Positions 34,212 through 47,929 are shown, numbered from the stretch's first letter. The stretch: DNA of 64,000 nt from Arctopsyche grandis (GCF_051622035.1 NC_135365.1:4578501-4642500); one strand, 5' to 3'. The notes: a model not told the origin generated them from the sequence alone. Numbers and translations: made by a program.

Positions 34212-34640
34212 TATTATTTTATTTTATTTCATAGAGTATGAACACTCGTATTAACAGATCACTCTAAAGCAACGAGTGCACTTTTACACAACGAGTGCAG
34301 ATACAACCAATATATATGTACATAAGCATTTTATACAATGCGAATTCATATACATATGCACAGTGACATCTATGGAGACATCTATGGAGACATTTTGTAG
34401 CATTTTATAATCAAATTGGCGAACATCAAGACGCTGAATAACTTGGGATTAGCAAGAGAGATAGAAAATGAGATGAAAGGAGATGCCAATCATACAGGAA
34501 TCGTTTTAATGAAAATCAGAAAAATTGGCAAAACGATCGACCTGGAGTCACAAACCAAGGTCTGGCCAGCAGCAGCACTCTAATGGGACTCGAACCTGTG
34601 ACACTCTACTCAAAAACACTAGTCCATAATATACTAATCA
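34212..34640 (-). mobile_element. tRNA-SINE, type B head, tail (ii)
   Basis: On the - strand: TATTATGGACTAGTGTTTTTGAG head with GGTTCGAGTCCC, body GGCCAGACCTTGGTTTGTGAC, and tail GCACTCGTTGCTTTAGAGTG ... TACGAGTGTTCATAC. Confidence 0.85.
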
Positions 34641-36370
34641 TATCTCATCTACAGAAAAAACTTTTAATCTAAAATAATAATCAATATTTTTCTATGACAC
34701 ATTTTTTTTTTGCGTATGGTACCTATTTATAATGTTAAGAATATATTTATATTTAAATAATGAAGATTTAAACTTTCAATCGATGTTTTTTTATATCAAT
34801 CGAATTTAAAGTTGTAGATAAAATTCTTTCAAAGCTTTAAGGAACACACATGTACATCGATAGGTTGCATCTAAAAGGCTCGAGTCAAAGACTTACCGTT
34901 GCAAAAATCTTTGGCGATGCACATATTTTATGTATATATTTGTGAATAGTACATACATATATATATATACATATATATTGGTCATAAATCGTTGAAGCTT
35001 TTGACTCGAATGCATTCACACAGGATTTATCAAATACGTATGAATCTAGTGAAGTGGATTTTCGATTTGATTTTATTCAAGCTGTACACTGTTTTGTATT
35101 TATAAAAGAATGAAAAATATCTTTGGTGCTTTTTTTGTGATTGATTCAATGACACGAGTCTTTATTATTTTGTATGAAAAATGAATATTCTATGTATTCT
35201 TATTAATATGCACAATACACAACGTGTTCTGTTAACGAAGCGAAATTATTAATATTCAGCATGTAGAACATTTTTATACGTATTTTTTTCGGCATGCGAA
35301 TAGTAACAGTGTATATTTAAATTTGCTTTTAATAAAAACACATCAAACAAGAGTTTTTATTTGCTTTTATTGTGTCGCAGAATTCGAGAGCTGCCTGAAA
35401 GAAATTTTTGTTTACTTAACTCGAACCCCAGCTTTTTTTTCAATTCCAACTTCGATTTACTTTTTTTACATACATACATTTCTTGTTTATTATTTTTTCG
35501 AGTTTTTCCTTTACAGGAGGCAATGTATATCTTAGATTTGATAATTTACCTGACGTTTGAATGGAAAATTAAATCATTAAGTGCGCTTAATCACATTTTG
35601 AATTCAGCTTGAGCTTGGTTATAAATTTAGAAAGGCTTATAGGGTCGTCTGTTGTTACTTGGAATTGTTAAAACTTTCCAAACAAATCTTGTAACAAGCC
35701 TGTGTAGCATTATATAGTTCATTGTAATATAAATAGCCCAGGAAAAGGTATCAAACATGTCCGTATTTATATTAAATTTTTTAATTACATACATGAAAAC
35801 ACTATTGTTTTATTTTATTTATTTATTTTATAATTTTAACTATCTTGCTAATTTAAAAATACATTCTTAATTACTTAACTCTAAAATTTTACGTGTAAAT
35901 CTAAATGCATTGTCCTTCACAAAGGTGTCTCCTCGCACTTCTTTTACGTTTTATATACAAAAGTTTATTTTATTACATATATAAAGCCAATTACTTGAAA
36001 TATATGTATATGTGTTTTCAATCGAGAAATGTATTTCATTATACATATGTATATACCTTTGTACATTCGTAAGCTTATTTCGATGAAACGTTTGTATGTA
36101 CATACATATGTATTTCAAAAAGGAGTACGATGAATAGGAAAGATTAAGTGTTCGCTCAATATAAAGATTATTGCTTTTAAAGGACTCTTTGATGCTGTAT
36201 GATCAACAATATCTGTAATCAAAATGTATTACCTATTGATTTTTGTTTTGTGTATATAATTTTTCACAAGTTATGAGTATTAGCATATTCGTTTATATGT
36301 TCCATAATATGATTTTATATTTAGGTATATGTAAATTTATGTAAAACGAAAACACAATATTTATTATAGG
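34641..36370. other. AT-rich stretch without recognised features
   Basis: Only short TA and CATA tracts (34958-34978, 36040-36120). No exon or transposon motif found. Confidence 0.45.
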
Positions 36371-36732
36371 CCAACAGTCGTTTTACAGCATTTATTGATG
36401 ATAAAGGAGATACACGCACTAGCAGTGCTCAGTCCAGAATTACCATATATCGCCTACGTACCGCCTTATAAAGGGTAGATCTCTCAGGATGTCTAATCTG
36501 TTTACCTATTGTATAGTCACGTATTCGGATATGTATTCCCACGACATTAGGTCTCCCCGTACCAATTCTGAGAAAGGACTAATAACGGTAATTGTTTAGC
36601 CTAAATGCACTTAGAGTCCAAATATAATCCTGGAAGTGAGTGCAAGCACTTAGTTAATCCGTTAACAGATAACCCTTGAACGGTCACATAGTCTCTGGGA
36701 TTCTATTCGCTTAATCCGCGGCGTACGTAACA
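36371..36732 (-). mobile_element. Solo LTR 3, reverse, 3' truncated
   Basis: The complement begins TGTTACGTACGCCGCGGATT and runs to CATCAATAAATGCTGTAAAAC. The last 40-50 bases ending in CGCAACA are missing. Same family as LTRs 1 and 2, clearly diverged. Confidence 0.82.
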
Positions 36733-37482
36733 ATATTATGCTTTCGATCGGATTGATAACGGTTCGATTCTCACTAGTTACTGCTGGACAGATCTTGGTT
36801 TAAAACTCAAGTAAAAAAGAAAAAGAAAGACTATAAGGGTGCAGAAGCAAATCAACCACATATTATTTTCTTCACCTTTGTCCTAAAAATACTAAAAGAG
36901 TCACTAAAGAGGTCAGGACAATCATCTAAGCTATCGTAAATACGGCATATACGAACGATTGCACTATTGATTAGTATATTATGGACTAGTGTTTTTGAGT
37001 AGAGTGTCACGGGTTCGAGTCCTGTTAGAGTGGTGCTGCTGGCCAGACCTTGGTTTGTGACTCCAGGCTGTTTGTGTATTATCAGAGTTTGCCAATTTTT
37101 ATGAATTTCATTGAAACGGTTCCTGTGTGATTGGCATCTCCTTTTCTATCTCTCTTGCTAATATCAAGTTATTCAGCGTCCTGAGGTTCGCCAATCTGAT
37201 TAAAAAATGCTGCGAAATGTCTCCATAGACGTCACTGTGCATGTTTGTATGAATTCGCATTGTATAAAATGGTTCCTGTAAATTGGAATTTCCTTTGCAA
37301 TCTCTCTTGTAAATCTGAAGTTATTTGGTGTCTCGACGTTCGTCAATTTCTATACTAAAATGCTGCAAAAATATCTCCATAAATGTCAATTATATTGTAT
37401 TGTATATGTATTAGTAAACTCATCGCTTTTGAGTGATCTATAAAGGCGAGTATACATGTTCCATTGAAATTAAATTACAAAG
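36733..37482 (+). mobile_element. Three adjoining type B SINE pieces
   Basis: A head-only piece (36736-36810, GGTTCGATTCTCACTAG), a head-plus-body copy (36966-37262, GGGTTCGAGTCC, ending CACTGTGCATGTTTG), and a body-plus-tail (ii) piece (37268-37480, GAGTATACATGTTCCATTGAAA) follow each other. The order suggests repeated insertion at old SINE tails or unequal exchange. Confidence 0.78.
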
Positions 37483-38870
37483 GAAAATGCGCCCATTCCT
37501 GTTCCCGTTCCCGTTCCGTAGATACAGATTAAACCAAAAATTTGGACTTTTTATATGTAATGCCTACTTACATACATATATAGGTATATTCAGGTGTAAC
37601 TTAATTTATGTTGTACATATGGATATGTGTATGTAGACCGATGTTTAAAATGGTTGATTGAATATTCTCAAGGTTCGGGTTGAATGTGCAAATTTCGAAG
37701 TCGCCGAAAGATAGATAGAAATTCGATTACAACTCGAGCAGGATTCAGAACGGTTGTTTTTTTTTGGTCCAGGATCTTCGCGGAAGGATACACGTCCTTC
37801 GTGTTCGCCGACGGGCAGATCGCTACCATGTCGAGTGTTTGTACTTTCAAAGGGTCGGTTCTACTTCCATATCCGCGCACGAGTGCCTTTTTAAAAGAGT
37901 GTCCGAGAAAAGTGGAAAAGATCCGTGCGACGCTTTTCCTCTGCGAGAGTTTTCCGCCGATGGGAAATTGATTCGTATCGTTCGACGTTTTGAAGCTCGC
38001 TTTTTGTACTCGCCCCGGGCACTTTCGAATGTGTGATGTGTAGTTTGATCGTATTGCGTTTCGAAGGTGTCAAATTTGCATAATTGTATTTGGGTGAAGT
38101 GTTCCGAAAGTGATTAAATTTCCGATGGGCGAATTTACAGCGTAAATTTGCACGAGCCACTTTTGAAAAGTTTTCTGAACAATATTGCCAATGCTAAGCT
38201 TTCAGTTTTATGATACGTCACGTTCTATCGTGAGTACATACGTATATTAAATTGTTTTAAAACTTATTTAAAACGGTTTATTTAATTTATGTTCGTTCGC
38301 GCGTAAATAATTCCGTTTATTAAAAAATTGTACCGCGACAAAAAAAAAAAGAAATATATTTTCATTAAGCAAAAGGAAGGACCAAAATTGAATAATTATC
38401 TCTGAAAGTCAGAGCCTTTATCTGTCTCAAAGGGGCATTATTGAAATTTATTATGTTGTTCTTAACATAATATATGATTTTGAAAATTAAATTTATACGA
38501 GACGTAGTTCTCAAAGAGCACGTATTATTTTTGAACGTGAAATAATGATTAAAATTGGTATTCGAATCTCGCTTAGAACGCATTAGCAAAGAGAATTTTT
38601 TATACTTATATAAGGTTTTCGCTCAGTACGTAAATTTTTTTAACAAAATTGATAAAACACAATTTGAATTGAAATATAAAGGCTAATAAATTCAAAGCAG
38701 ATCAATTCAAAATGGCAATTTCAGACATACATACATACATATATAGTTAGAAACATACGTATTGTAAGCAAAATGTTGAATAATTCACTTTGAATAGTTA
38801 AAATATATGTATGTATATACTATAATATTATTATGATATTGTGTAGCAAGATCATATTTATTATGATATT
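37483..38870. other. No gene recognised; less AT-rich island (about 37650-38200)
   Basis: Overlapping open frames on both strands at 37668-38160 reflect base composition; none shows a known motif. The sequence is unique within the window. A short CCCGTTCCCGTTCC run at 37500-37520 resembles 61397-61450. Confidence 0.4.
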
Positions 38871-38875
38871 ATATA

Positions 38876-39392
38876 TTAGTCAGCAGCTGGCTCAGTGATC
38901 GCGTTGATATTAAGCACAGAGTGGTCGCCAGGTTCAATCCCGTGAGCTGACCTAGATTGAAAAGAATTTATTCTGAGTACAATCTATAATGCTGCTGGTC
39001 AGATTTGGATATTTATGACTCCAAGTCGATCGTTTCCTATAAGAGTTTGTTAATTTATTTGATTTGATTGTTGAAGCGGTTCCTCCATCAAATTGGCAAA
39101 AAATATCCTACCCACAATGTCACCACTATTTGAATATGTTTTCAAAAGTTTATTATCTATAACATATGTAGATGTTTCACCAATTTGAATATGATTTCAA
39201 AAATTTAGTATCTAACATATATGTCTCGCTAATTTGAATATGATTTCAAAAATGTATTATCTATAACATACATATATGTCTCGATAATTTTCTTATATAT
39301 AGTATTTTACTATGCTTATATATCTGGTCACAGTGACGCGTTAGAGTATTCTGAAATGTCACTGTGGCTATATGTAAATAAAAAAAATAAAA
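38876..39392 (+). mobile_element. tRNA-SINE, type A head, tail (iii)
   Basis: Head AGTCAGCAGCTGGCTCAGTG with AGGTTCAATCCCGTGAG, type A body, a locally triplicated AATTTGAATATGATTTCAAA segment (39130-39260), and a third kind of tail: GGTCACAGTGAC ... GTCACTGTGGC with AAATAAAAAA. The same tail type stands alone at 44228-44400. Confidence 0.82.
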
Positions 39393-39509
39393 ACATATAG
39401 TCAAAAAAAATTTATGCATGCATGCTTTTTCTACTGACAGGTTTATAATTAAATTTGTAATGCATTTTATATCTTACGATAAAAACTGTATGATATTGGA
39501 TGTGTTTAA

Positions 39510-40120
39510 TTAACCCTCCCTCACCTCAAGTGGGGTATGCAAGGGCCCCAATTTTTACGTTTTTCGTAATAACTATGTGGTTTTCAAAACTATACATTCT
39601 ATATTTCTTGTATTCCTAGAATGAACTACAATAAATTTATTTTAATAGATTTTGTATGATTTAGAAAAGGGGTAAATCGTAAAAAAAAATACATTTATAC
39701 ATTTCTACGTTCCAAAGTATGATTTAAAGGCGATAGCGATAAGTCATGTTTTTGACTGTTTGCTTGCAGATTCTTGTTGTTCGATAAATCAATTCGGGAG
39801 AAAGAGACAGCTATATTTTCGTAAGTTATTGTTTTTGTCGCTTTGTCGCGTGGCTATTGAGTCATTCAGTCGTCTGTTGGCCTCACTTATGTGCGTTTGC
39901 ATGTCGATGCTTGTCGTTATTTTTTAATACAAAAATAGTCAAAAACATGCTATACGACTAAAACTTTTCTATGTTGATGTATAAAATGATTAATAAGATA
40001 TACATATTGAACCCATTTGTATTGAGAAAAGCTGTATTTTGATTACAAAATACTGGGGTCTTACGCGACCCCGATTCGGGACACTCATTCGATCTCGACG
40101 CTCCATCCTTCAAAGGTTAA
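39510..40120. mobile_element. TTAA-flanked piggyBac-like MITE candidate
   Basis: TTAACCCTCCCTCACC at one end and CCTTTGAAGG against TTAA at the other (inverted) resemble piggyBac termini, and TTAA is the piggyBac target. About 600 bases without transposase. The GGGGT/ACCCC words near both ends are partly complementary. Ends only weakly inverted, so moderate confidence. Confidence 0.45.
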
Positions 40121-40780
40121 CAAAAATCAACAATGTGTAAAAATACCAATTGAAAGTTTGGAAATATTCAATACGTATAAGGTGTTTCTATGCGTGTAGT
40201 TTTCACTGTTTATATATGCATGAAATGTGCTGTTGAGACTTTTTTTTAATAAATTGCAGAATATTGAAATTCAATTTATGATTAGGATGTAATCAAAAGG
40301 CGGAGGGGGCCATGATTAATATCCGGTTAGTTCAAAGTTCGTACGGGAAATCCAATCTTCGACCGAACCACACAATTTATACACTTACAAACTCGGTACG
40401 TTTTACACGAGCGGGAATTCATATTAATTTTGACATAGAGAACCCACTCACGTACGAGAGTGAGATTTTCGCGAAAATTTCTATATTGAATCGTTGCGAT
40501 TTTATGAGAGCGGCCAAAAAGGAAAATAATAATTGAAGACTGCGAACGAGAGAGCTTGCCAAATACTCGCCCTTAATTGAATAGTCGAGGTTTGAGCAAA
40601 TATTGGAAGGATGTGACAGTTTATATTGACATAGAGACAATCGCCACCGATGTGTGATTGAAACTATGTATGTATATGTATATACATATGTACATACAAA
40701 GCCATGTACATTTACACGTATTTGAATTGGAATGAAAATATGGACGTGTATAATAATACATATAAAAACCGACTGTCGCT
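40121..40780. other. No gene recognised; less AT-rich island (about 40310-40640)
   Basis: Unique-looking sequence with an open frame 40312-40533 without motif. Confidence 0.4.
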
Positions 40781-40789
40781 AAATATGTT

Positions 40790-41305
40790 TGTATGTTTGT
40801 TTCGGATGATCAATCAGTATGGGGAACCAATCACAGCCGAGTAATCGAGACGCCGGGAAACATGGTAGTGGGGAAGTAGGGGAGGGGGGGTGACGAGCGT
40901 GTTCACATTTGCGCTGGGATCGTCGACTGCGCCGGACATCTCGGACGGAGGTGCGAAGGCGAAGACCCCGGAGTGCGGGAGGCACTCTGGGCATCGGGGG
41001 GGCGTGGGGGGCGAAGCTCCTAGGTCGTTAGAGACGTCGGGGGCGTGGGGGGCGAAGCTCTCAGGCCGCTGAAGGCGTCGGGGGCGCGGAGGCGCGGGGG
41101 GCGAAGCCCTCAGGGCACACACACATACACATTCATTCATCATTTCGAACGGGTTGGATTGCTAAGTGTATAATGTGCCACTTTTATTACGATTAATATT
41201 ACGTGCGCGTGCGCTTTATTTTTATTCGTGTAATACTTTATTTTTATTTGTGTTTCAATTCTTTTTCAGAACCACCCGTTGAAATCAACGGGCACAACAC
41301 TAGTG
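40790..41305. repeat. G-rich repeat block and CCCGTTGATTTCAACGGG element end, copy 2
   Basis: Four degenerate units around GGGGGGCGAAGC(T/C)CTCAGG at 40990-41115 resemble, in complement, the AGGGCTTCGCCCC array at 54765-55340. The block is followed by (CA)n, then GGGTTGGATTGCTAAG and the palindromic end at 41270-41292. The same GGGTTGGATTG precedes copy 3 at 59928. Confidence 0.62.
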
Positions 41306-42060
41306 TTAGTATATTTGGCGATGAACATTACAGAAAGGAAACATAACGTAATATTTAAGTAAATACCTTGAAAAATGTTTTATCAAACGAAATTCATGCA
41401 TTGATTATGCACGATTGAAAATGCCTGCTGTTTGTTTTTAGAGTCTGGATTTTCGTCAGATCTATATATATTTTTTTGGGTTTCCAAATCTGAATTTTTA
41501 CTTCAATCGTGTTTACACTGTACGGTAATATCCGAATTTTCATCTTAATTTATAATTTTTCTATGAATTGTAAAAAAAAAATACAATTTTCGAGGTCAAT
41601 ATAATATTTTCAAAAAGTGTTTAGGAAAGATTTTAAATACAATTTTTTTATTTTTAAAGATTTCTGTTGCCACATTATCTTTACAGTTGCCCGAAACGAT
41701 ACAGTGACAAAACATTCAAACAAAAAATTTCACGTTAAGAGAAAATGAAAACAGGTAAAAACATGATAAAAACAGAAAAGAGCGTGAAATATCTACAGAT
41801 ATTTTTCAAACTATTAAAACATAAATAATGTAATAAAAAAAGGATAAATAATCACCATAAACTACATCTTGTTCCTTTATCTTAGTTACCACTCCCATAA
41901 TCACTCTATCATACGTATGGAGAATATGATCATTAATTCGTTTAAAGGTTAAAGACTGACATTTATCTGGATTGAGGACGTTTATTTAATTAATTTATCT
42001 ATATTATGTATTTTAATAGAGCAATAAACATTCAGTTGTACTTGAAATAAATTTGAATTT
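41306..42060. other. AT-rich stretch without recognised features
   Basis: No exon or repeat signature seen. Confidence 0.4.
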
Positions 42061-42067
42061 TTTCATA

Positions 42068-42275
42068 TATAACCAGTAGCGTGGATTAGTGGTTAGCATA
42101 TTATGCTTTAGAGCAGAGTGGTCACGGTTCGAATCCCACAGACCTTTGAATCTTTGAATCTTTGAATCTTTGAATCGAAAAAAATCTAATTATTTGTTCG
42201 ATGTCGTCACGGATTTACGACCCAACGAACGAAGGTTACATACAAAGTCTCTTTCCAAATTATATATTAGATATT
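42068..42275 (+). mobile_element. Truncated type B SINE head joined to a family X 3' end
   Basis: A SINE head (AACCAGTAGCGTGGATTAGTGG, GGTTCGAATCCC) stops at 42145, where four TTTGAATC units lead to TTTGTTCGATGTCGTCACGG and CAAAGTCTCTTTCCAAATTA ... ATTAGAT. The latter is the end shared with 54521-55738 and 61354-62638. Confidence 0.75.
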
Positions 42276-42454
42276 TTTTATTTTATTTATTTTATTGTTA
42301 CAAATCAATATACACTTACCATTACAGATTTGCTCAAATGCGACGGGTGTACGTTAACGAAATACAGAATATATAAACAATCAGAAATCAGAAATACAGT
42401 AATACATACATATACAATCAGAATATATAGCATATAACAATTAAACAGAAATAA

Positions 42455-42808
42455 TAATCATAAAGACATCTATGGATTGTTTTTAGATTTTTTTTTTGTA
42501 TACAATTTTTATACATATAATAAATACAAAATTATAGAGATGTCTATAGAGATATCTATAGATTTCAGATTACTGTGTATAATTATTACAAAATATACAC
42601 AGGCAGATTTTGTGACAACAGGATTAGATCTAATACCAATTTTCAGGAACCGTTTCAGCAATGATCAGATAAAATTGGCAAACTCTGATAGAGAAACGAT
42701 CGATTTGGAGTCACAAAACCCCCAAATCTAACCAGCAGTGGCGAGGACACGAACCTTTGACCTCAGTGGTGCTAAATATATACGCTACCACTAAGCCAAA
42801 CTGCTGGC
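42455..42808 (-). mobile_element. tRNA-SINE, type A head
   Basis: On the - strand: GCCAGCAGTTTGGCTTAGTGG head, diverged B-box region, CTGGTTAGATTTGGG, CGATCGTTTCTCTATCAGAG and late-body CATAGATGTC. Tail not recognisable. Confidence 0.78.
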
Positions 42809-42814
42809 TATTAA

Positions 42815-44225
42815 GTATGTAATACATGTAATACATATTAAGAATTAAATTTTAATCCAAATATAAATAGAGCGTTCTTTTATTATTCATACGCTTCGCA
42901 TCGGAGAGCCAAGTTGAAAAGTAAAAGCCATTGTAATTCTAAGAGCGATCTTCACAAAGGAAAGTAACCGTTTGATAACCGTCAATAACGGCCAATTTAA
43001 CCTAACAGTGTTTAAAGGGGTCCTTGCCTGTATTTTTAGAGCTCGAGATATATAATTCAGACCCGATCGGAAAATTTTCGGTCGACTGGACGGAAAAACT
43101 AAAGGGCTTACCCAAATCTCTGCAAACCGCACACTACTCCTCAATCTGGATATTATTGTTTGCTTCACATTTTCCTTTGTCTTTGTTCGCTATTCTGAAG
43201 ATATCATCAAATATGCAGTACATTTGCGAAATTGAACTACACGGTGAGCTATGTCGCTAGTTCAAGTCGTGTTATTAGATCAAATGTAGGATTTTCCTCC
43301 AGTTGGGAATTTCTTCGGTCGGGTCGTTTTATTTATTTATTTATTTCTTTTTTAATGCGCTCGGAATAGCTGAACGTAGTCGTTGCAAATTGGCGTTGAG
43401 TACGGTTTGAAATCGGTGTGAATATTAAACTCCCAAGTCGACGAGTTTCCAGTGAACTTCTATCGGGTTTCTAGTTCGCCCCCGTAGGTTTGAAAGTGTC
43501 CTTTTCGTTGTAGTACAATGTTGTCGATTTCGTGGAAGATAAACTGTTGTTAAGCGGATCACGTTTCGAAGATAGGGACATTTGCATTGGTATGTGAGTG
43601 AATTTATTGCTTTTAAGGGTAACTGTGAATATAAAAAAAAAATAAAAAACACAGTTTCTCGCTTTCGTTCGGTGTAGACGAGTGAAAATTTTTACGTTAA
43701 CGCTTGATTTATACGTATGTATATGTATAAAAAAACATTGAATGTGAGTTTAGCGAATTTAATACGGATGAATAAATTAAGCATTAAAAGCAGTTTGAAG
43801 ATCAAAATAAATCTTCATTTGAATTATATGCGAGAGTGCGTGATGCGATAATGCTTTTTTATCACTGATGATTTATGAGGCAATTGGGCACATTTAATTT
43901 TTTTTTATTTATTTAAATTATATGCCTTTTCATAAAGCATGTATTATTTTGAAGCTTGCTGCTGAAGAAAGGTGATAAAAAATATTTCATCATAGATACT
44001 AGTTGTGCCCGATGAAATATCATTATGAAATATTAAGTTATTAAATTAAAAGAAATATGTCGGTCCTGTGTTTGATTCGCACGCGGTCGTATATTTTCCA
44101 AATACCTTAAACTAAATATTTATAATTAATTGTTTAATATGAAAAAAACCGGTGAAAACTACCTATCTATCTATATATGTACATACATATAAACAATATA
44201 AAACACCAATAGAAAAAATAATTAA
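42815..44225. other. No gene recognised; less AT-rich island (about 42890-43700)
   Basis: CG-containing unique-looking stretch. Short open frames on both strands carry no motif. No SINE or LINE signature. Confidence 0.4.
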
Positions 44226-44227
44226 TT

Positions 44228-44400
44228 AATTAAATAAATAATTTTTCAATAGATGTCGCTAAATGCTCTGAGGCTCTTGCCCTAGAGGAAACACACACAT
44301 GATAGCGCTATTGTACAAATATATTATAAGCCATAGTGACGACTCTACTATTGTAATGTCACTGGCAAATTGTAAATATTATACAAATGAACAAATAAAT
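44228..44400 (+). mobile_element. Isolated SINE/LINE tail (iii)
   Basis: AGATGTCGCTAAATGC precedes a stem-loop GCCATAGTGAC ... GTCACTGGC and AAATATTATAC. It matches the tail of the SINE at 38876-39392. Head absent; probably 5' truncated. Confidence 0.6.
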
Positions 44401-44819
44401 TAATACATATGAAAATTTTGATACAAGTAAGGCTAATTTGGATTGAAATGAGGTTTTTTTTTAATTTTTCGAAATAATTTGGATGCCATTTTGTAGCATT
44501 TATGAAATACTAACAGAGAAGTCCAAATTATATTTTTCTATATTTAATAGGCTAGAAATAGGGTTACCAAATATTCGAATATTGAATAAATTTTAAAAGT
44601 AGTTTAAAATTATTTAGATTAAGTTTTGGAAAGGTTAATATACTATTGAATTTTAAAAGAACCCTAATCTAGAATATCGGATAAAATCAAATGTGCTGTG
44701 GATTGAAAAAAAAAAGTTTGCATAAAAAGTATTCGAATACACAGATTTGAGACCCCTAGTTAGAAGCTTTAAATGCTTTCAGTCAGTTATTTATTATTAT
44801 TTTTTTCAATGCGCCTTTC

Positions 44820-45209
44820 TACCGAGTAAGTGCAATCGGGTTAGGCCGAGTAGCATCCCAGAGACTGTGTGACCGTTATAATTGGTTTCAAGGATTATCT
44901 CTAGACTAAGTGCAAGTAGGTTAAACAATAGCCACCGAATTGGCCGCTATTGGTCCCTTCTCAGAAGTGACCGATACCGTGGGACTGAGTGTCGTTGGAA
45001 TACATATCCGGGTACATGCCTAAACAATAGAGAAGTAACCGGACGTTGAAGATGCCCTGAGCAACCGATCCGTTATAAGGCGGTACTTAGGCGATATCAA
45101 GACATTCTGGACGGAGCACTGGCAGTGCGTGTATCTCCTTAATCATCAATAAATGCTGTGACACGACTTTGGCCTTTTACTTGGATCCTCCACCCACGCC
45201 TACGCAACA
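44820..45209 (+). mobile_element. Solo LTR 4, 5' truncated
   Basis: Begins inside the LTR (GTGCAATCGGGTTAGGCCGAG) and ends CTACGCAACA followed by ATAT. Related to LTRs 1-3, with AATAAATGCTGTGACACGAC. Confidence 0.85.
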
Positions 45210-45221
45210 ATATCAATTAAC

Positions 45222-45543
45222 ATCCACAAAGACAACTATGGTCAAATTAGTAAATTTTCAGCATTTTTTATAATTCAGAGAAAATTGAGGTTGATAAAAA
45301 CACGAGATTCATGAGAAAATGGATAAGGTTGCCAACTTGTTCGAACTGTTTCAACGAAAATCAGATAAATTGGCAAACTTTGATAGGAAGTCTGGAGAAC
45401 CTGGAGTCACAAATCCAAGGTCTGGCCAGCAGAAACCAGTGGGTTTTGAATCCGCGACCACTTTGTTCAAAGCATTGTGCAAAAAGGTCGTGGTTAAACT
45501 ATGCGGTTAAATTACTCGGTTAAATTATAAAATCTGCTGGTTA
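45222..45543 (-). mobile_element. tRNA-SINE, type B, decayed head
   Basis: On the - strand: CCAGCAGATTT start, TGGTCGCGGATTCAAAACCC at the B-box region, TGGCCAGACCTTGGATTTGTG, and the CATAGTTGTCTTTGTGGATG end segment. Directly follows LTR 4. Confidence 0.75.
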
Positions 45544-45544
45544 A

Positions 45545-47325
45545 GTGAAAATAAATTTTCAGTAATTATATTATGAATGTATTAAATGGTTAGTTAGTAA
45601 TTTCCAATATATTATTAGTTATGTATATATTATATATCATATTTAATTGGGTCCATATTATTTAATATTTTCACAAAAATTGATTTACTTATTTTTATAC
45701 TTTCAACTTTTTTTTTGGTAAGGCAATTTTTTTTTCAAATTTGAAAAGCTTTATACTACATACATATGTATATGCATTTATGATAATCAATCTGCCGGCC
45801 AAGAAAAAAACCATTGTTGAACTATTTTTGTGTTGATTTCAGATAATTAATCTTAATCTAATTTATTATACGACAAAGATTGACTATCTGCCGAAGCCAG
45901 CTAAGAGCATTGAATATCAAGAAGTGTTCACCGACGAAGGTTATTAGTATTTTAATGTCATGAAATAGAAGGTTCATACATACATATGTATTTTATGTAT
46001 TTACATACATACATGGATTTGAATAGCGGTTTTTAATTGCTACGTGTTTAAATGTTTGCGCAAATTTGATATGATGATTGCATTTTAAATTGATTCATTA
46101 GCATCTAGTAAACATTGGCGAATATACAGATTTGATATATAAATTAAATAGTTATATTAAAGTTTTTAATGAAAATTAATAGCTAATGTTCGGTAATTCT
46201 GATTAACTATGTAGTTCATACATTTACCAAAAATGACACATACGCGGTTTCAAATGGATTTTATATGTAGGATCTTTGTGTAATTAATTTCAATATACCT
46301 ATGTACATATCTTTATATGATACATACATACATGTATTTCATAAAATATTCACTATGATTGAGATTTTTATGTCATATGTATGTATTCTTTTGAAATTCG
46401 ATCAAGATCTCAATTCAAGCACACAATCTAAGAGCTCCTTAGCGGATTGAAGTCTACAGAATACATGTAATCGAGATGGATTACTTACCAAAAGGTCAAG
46501 CAATTAATATTGTTTCAGGATATGACGGAAATATTAAGACGACAGCACTTACAATTGAAAATGGATAAATAAATGGGGCAAGGATAGTTAAAATATAATT
46601 AAAAAACTTATGTTAAATGTGTATCTAAAGCTCACTTTGATGATATTTTTTTAATCATTATGTCTTTTGGTAAAAGACTCATAGTTAAATATTTGTCTGT
46701 TAAAAATATTATATACGAATAAGTTAAAGGAATACTATGTATGTATGTATCATATATTCAAAAAAATATTTTAACCATTTTTAAAAAGGTTTCATTTAAA
46801 AATTTTTGACACGATTTACTTTGATTTTATTACAAATTATATCTTAATTCTTATATAACATACTAAAATATAACGCATAAATATGTTCTTCAAATGGTGT
46901 TTAAAAATATAAATATTCATACATATGTATATATTTTACTTTAAAACATAAATAAACAAACATAAATAACCAGGTGAAAGTTTTCAACCAAAAGCTTTAT
47001 ATGTATATAAAAATGAATGAATTATAAATGTAATAAGAATTTTAATCACATGTATGTATGATTTGGTATGTTTGTGTTATTAACGAAGTTTTTTTCATTG
47101 TATCATTTATTATGTACATACATACAATCTTCAAAAGTTCATTTGGATTCAGCTTCAAATCACGTATCACGTATTTTCTTTTCAAAACCACCCGCTTGAA
47201 TGGGATAAATAAAATAAAAAAAACTCTCAATAGAAAAATAACCATTTTTGGATTCAGATTTATTACATTCTCTTATCAATTAAGTCTGGTAAAGATTAAA
47301 AATACATTCTATTACATTTTTTTTG
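45545..47325. other. AT-rich stretch without recognised features
   Basis: Short CATA tracts only (45755, 45980-46015, 46320-46335). No exon or transposon signature seen. Confidence 0.45.
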
Positions 47326-47329
47326 ATTG

Positions 47330-47925
47330 TTAAATGCTTTTTATTATTACTAAATTATGTTCACAATACATCTTATATCTATTTTAATAGCTACTAATCT
47401 CCTGATCATTTTCTATTTTAAAATTTTAATTTAATTTTGTTAGTAATCATAGTATTTCATTATTCTAATGTTAATGTACAGCAACATAGGAAAAAGAGCT
47501 CAAAAACCTGTTTAGAATTCTTACAAATGGTTATAATACATCTAATACATAATTTTAATTAAATACTCTAAAGTTGACGATCTAAAGCAGATTGTGTTTA
47601 GGTAATCTATGTTTATAACTGAAGGGTATAGACATTTTTTTTTGTAATCACCGAGACTCTTCACACCTGTGTTATAATGGTTATTAGTGATTCTGTCATA
47701 GAATCTACTGGTTAGTTTGTTAGTAATGTCTGTAACTAATGGAATATTATTTATGGCATGCAGTTTTTTCAAGTAAGTATATATGGGTGTGTTATAAATT
47801 ATTTTTAGGGATTTATTTTGTATTATTTGGAGCTTGGAAAGGTTAGTATTCGAGGCGTTATATATGACTAAATGTAAAGACAGAATGATATTATTTCCAT
47901 TGATTAAATATTCAAAAGTCATTTA
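47330..47925 (-). mobile_element. Jockey-type LINE 3' end, third copy
   Basis: Open - strand frame with [36 protein letters not shown] and [10 protein letters not shown], followed by the same 3' UTR as 5368-5660 and 15745-16010. Best-preserved copy of this family in the window. Confidence 0.88.
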
Positions 47926-47929
47926 TATA

